A stretch of 64,000 nucleotides of DNA, taken from assembly GCF_001750685.1 (NCBI RefSeq), contig NZ_CP017269.1, positions 5,311,416-5,375,415 of the forward strand, written 5' to 3'. Shown here one piece after another: positions 61,741 to 64,000 of this stretch. A program made the translations under genes and the position numbers. Each line of letters starts with the position of its first letter. Positions within the stretch are counted from its first letter, which is position 1. Below the pieces are notes generated by a model. It was not told the DNA's origin. It ran no database searches and saw nothing but the letters and a program-made list of their open reading frames with translations. The stretch comes from Geosporobacter ferrireducens (GTDB taxonomy: Bacteria; Bacillota; Clostridia; Peptostreptococcales; Thermotaleaceae).

Positions 61741-62931
61741 ATGGACTTAAAGAATATAATCATTCAGCAAATAGAAGGTTTTAAAGATGAGCTTATCGTG
61801 TTGAGTAAAAAAATTCATAGTAAACCAGAACTGGCTTTTCATGAATTTGAAGCAGCAGAAAATATAATTTCTCTACTAAACAAACACGGTTTTCACATTG
61901 AAAAGGGAATAGCAGGACTGGAAACAGCCTTTAGAGCAGAATACAGCGGAAGCGGCAAAGGTCCTACGATCGCGTATATAGCAGAATATGATGCGCTGCC
62001 GGAAATAGGACATGGATGTGGACACAATTTGATTGCAGCAATGTCTGTAGGGGCTGCCATCGGTTTAAGTAAGCTGGGAGATAAAATAGATGGGAAAATC
62101 GTAGTGATGGGGACCCCTGGAGAGGAAGGTGGAGGTGGTAAGGTAGTGATGGTTGAAAAGGGCTGCTTTGAAGATATTGACTATGGATTAATGATCCATC
62201 CCAGTACAAGGAATTTGATCTGCAGAGGGGGATTGGCAACCAGGGGGGTCAAGATAGAATATTTTGGGAAAGCTGCACACTCTGCATCGCCTGAAGATGG
62301 GATTAATGCGCTGCAGGCAGTTATACAAACTTTCAACGGCATTGATCATTTGAGAGCACTGCTGCCTCTCAAATCCAATATTAACGGCATTATTTTAGAA
62401 GGAGGAAAGGCATCTAATGTGATTCCTGACTACGCTGCATGTAAATTCAGTGTTAGGGCAGATACTGTTAGAGATTTGAAAGAAGTGGTAGCTTATATGG
62501 AACGTATCGTAGAATCTGTAGAAAAACTGACCGGGGCAAAGGCAAAGGTAAGCAAATCCTTAATTTATGCAGAACGATATTCAAACCGATGCATCGATGA
62601 AAAATTAAAGGAAAACATAGCACATTTTGGAGAGATAATGGAATATCCAGAACCAAATATGAAATATGGATCTTCTGATATAGGAAATGTGAGCTTGATC
62701 ATACCGGCTATTCATGCTTATCTGCAAATTGCAGATAGAGGAATAAACAGCCACTCAATGGATTTTACAAAAGCATCGGCAACAGAAAGAGCCCATGGAC
62801 AGATGATAAAGGGTGCAAAAGCATTAGCCATGACCGGATTAGATATTTTTAAAGACAAGGAACTAAGAAAGCAAATTTATAAAGAGTTTGCCGAAAAGGT
62901 ACCCCGATATAGTAAAGAGGATTTAGAATAA
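61741..62931 (+). CDS. M20-family amidohydrolase (second copy)
   Basis: 396 residues. Metal motifs YIAEYDALPEIGHGCGHN (about 80-97), TPGEEGGGGK (about 123-132), the lid domain with GKAAHSASPEDGINALQA, and SSDIGNVS with a late SHSMDFTKASATERAHGQ. It is clearly paralogous to the enzyme at 42086 (shared TPGEEGGGGK and DIG/DFGNV blocks). Position after an importer suggests hydrolysis of the imported compound. ATG 61741 follows AAGGGGAGACATT. Confidence 0.92.
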   Translation: MDLKNIIIQQIEGFKDELIVLSKKIHSKPELAFHEFEAAENIISLLNKHGFHIEKGIAGLETAFRAEYSGSGKGPTIAYIAEYDALPEIGHGCGHNLIAAMSVGAAIGLSKLGDKIDGKIVVMGTPGEEGGGGKVVMVEKGCFEDIDYGLMIHPSTRNLICRGGLATRGVKIEYFGKAAHSASPEDGINALQAVIQTFNGIDHLRALLPLKSNINGIILEGGKASNVIPDYAACKFSVRADTVRDLKEVVAYMERIVESVEKLTGAKAKVSKSLIYAERYSNRCIDEKLKENIAHFGEIMEYPEPNMKYGSSDIGNVSLIIPAIHAYLQIADRGINSHSMDFTKASATERAHGQMIKGAKALAMTGLDIFKDKELRKQIYKEFAEKVPRYSKEDLE

Positions 62932-62955
62932 ATAATTATTTTAAAGAAAATTTTT

Positions 62956-62991
62956 GATATGATCATCCAGTGACGGATGATCATATCTTTT
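62956..62991 (+). terminator. Intrinsic terminator of the importer operon
   Basis: A perfect 13-bp stem, GATATGATCATCC with GGATGATCATATC, then TTTT. Confidence 0.85.
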
Positions 62992-63120
62992 AGCATAGAT
63001 TTTACTATGCCTATAACACCGAATATGCCATAAATAGTGCAATAGCTGCTGAAAAGAAGGTACTTGTAAGATTGTACCATGCGAACCAGAGAAATATGGA
63101 GGCAGGTGTTAGAGGAACAA

Positions 63121-64000
63121 TTACTTAACCAATAATTTTTGTAAATTTATCTGATAATCTGGCAACACGATCCCTTTCTCCGTAACGAAAGCGGTAATCA
63201 ACGCATGGGGCGTAATATCGAAGGCGGGATTATACACGTTGATTCCTTCAGGTGCAATCTGTTTCCCATACCAGCTGGTGACCTCTAGGGGACTTCTTTC
63301 CTCAATCGGAATTTCTTTTCCTGTAGGCGTAGCCAGGTCTATTGATGGCGTAGGGACGGCAACATAGAAAGGGATTTTAAAATGATTTGCCAATACAGCC
63401 AAGGACATGGTGCCGATTTTGTTAGCAGTATCGCCATTGGCTGCCACTCTATCTGCACCTACAATCACAACATCAACTTTTCCTTGTGACATTAGAAATC
63501 CGGCCATGTTATCACAAATTAGAGTTACATCGATTTCAGCTTGATGAAGTTCATAGGATGTTAATCTTGCACCCTGTAGATAAGGTCTTGTTTCATCTGC
63601 AAAAACCTTCATTGCCCATCCTTTTTCTTTAGCGATATACATGGGAGCGGTTGCGGTACCATATTTTGCTGTAGCTAGACTACCTGCATTACAGTGGGTA
63701 AGAATGCGTATGCCATCTCTTAGTAATGGCATAAAATTTTCCCCGATAGATCGATTGATAGATTCATCTTCTTTCTGGATCTCAATCGCCTCTTCCAGCA
63801 GTAGATATTTTTTCTCATCCAATGATTTATCTTCTAATTCTGCGGCTCTTTTGACCATACGGTCTATCGCCCAAAACAGATTAACTGCTGTAGGCCTTGA
63901 TTGACGCAGATATTCTGCGTTTTCCCTTACTAATTCCATAAAGCTCCGATGATTATTGGCAGATGCATCCTTGATTCCGATATACATGCCATATGCTGCT
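63121..64000 (-). CDS. mtnA: S-methyl-5-thioribose-1-phosphate isomerase, C-terminal part (cut by window edge)
   Basis: About 292 residues are visible; the frame continues past the window edge (AAYGMYIGIKDA at the end), so about 60 N-terminal residues are missing. Landmarks are HCNAGSLATAKYGTA (catalytic Cys, about visible residue 98), ADETRPYLQGARLTSYEL, VGADRVAANGDTANKIGT (catalytic Asp) and PAFDITPHALITAFVTE. It isomerises methylthioribose-1-phosphate in the methionine salvage pathway. eIF2B-like relatives lack this Cys/Asp pair. No other salvage gene is in the window. Confidence 0.94.
   Translation of the reverse strand, partial: AAYGMYIGIKDASANNHRSFMELVRENAEYLRQSRPTAVNLFWAIDRMVKRAAELEDKSLDEKKYLLLEEAIEIQKEDESINRSIGENFMPLLRDGIRILTHCNAGSLATAKYGTATAPMYIAKEKGWAMKVFADETRPYLQGARLTSYELHQAEIDVTLICDNMAGFLMSQGKVDVVIVGADRVAANGDTANKIGTMSLAVLANHFKIPFYVAVPTPSIDLATPTGKEIPIEERSPLEVTSWYGKQIAPEGINVYNPAFDITPHALITAFVTEKGIVLPDYQINLQKLLVK

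Overview
The window is ordinary chromosomal DNA of a low-GC, Gram-positive, probably spore-former-related anaerobe of the class Clostridia. The gene families resemble those of the Alkaliphilus/Clostridiaceae group, but species cannot be set from the sequence alone. The reasons are strong AGGAGG-type ribosome sites, frequent TTG and GTG starts, PRD/RAT-type sugar control, SAM-I, purine and TPP riboswitches, and intrinsic terminators in most gaps. No rRNA, tRNA, CRISPR array or intact insertion sequence was seen.

Layout. 1-6 kb: a two-component system (kinase cut by the window edge) faces an RND-type efflux pump (adaptor plus permease); the gap carries two oppositely oriented response-regulator-type direct repeats. 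6-11.3 kb: an orphan secreted protein, then an FG-GAP-like/DUF3160/CapA envelope operon. 11.5-15.7 kb: a methyltransferase, small conserved proteins, a Crp/Fnr regulator and an adaptive alkylation-repair pair (adaA-ogt). 15.9-17.4 kb: a SAM-I riboswitch controlling a trans-sulfuration enzyme. 17.7-26 kb: a complete glucose PTS locus (glcT, two EIICBA permeases, HPr, EI, aldolase) with a GlcT-type antiterminator site before the second permease. 26.5-31.7 kb: a guanine-type purine riboswitch in front of a three-subunit molybdenum hydroxylase and a purine permease. 31.8-36.5 kb: an accessory patch with a nucleotidyltransferase-like gene pair, inverted repeats, and several broken genes (yqfO-like, sigma-like, tyrosine recombinase, an unknown protein). 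36.5-43.7 kb: WrbA, a cysteine-cluster protein, an EamA-type exporter, a LysR regulator facing a YfcC-type transporter plus M20 amidohydrolase, and a YjiH remnant. 43.8-49.7 kb: a MarR regulator, two ArsA/Get3-type ATPases flanking a small charged protein, and HflK/HflC-type SPFH proteins. 49.7-54.9 kb: Lrp, a carboxyltransferase, a lipoprotein, a peptide deformylase, a superoxide dismutase remnant, and TPP-riboswitch-controlled thiC. 55.1-63 kb: an RpiR-controlled peptide-type ABC importer with an M20 amidohydrolase. The window ends in mtnA, cut by the edge.

The best candidate for a little-described system is the MarR / ArsA / 73-aa protein / ArsA cluster followed by HflK/HflC at 43.8-49.6 kb. 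Three copies of one dyad (ATACTTC-N7-GAA) lie at the marR promoter and before the first ATPase, so the regulator very likely controls both units. No arsenic genes are present, and both ATPases look built for a client other than arsenite. A second theme is gene decay: at least seven truncated or frameshifted remnants can be read, several of them outside the accessory patch.
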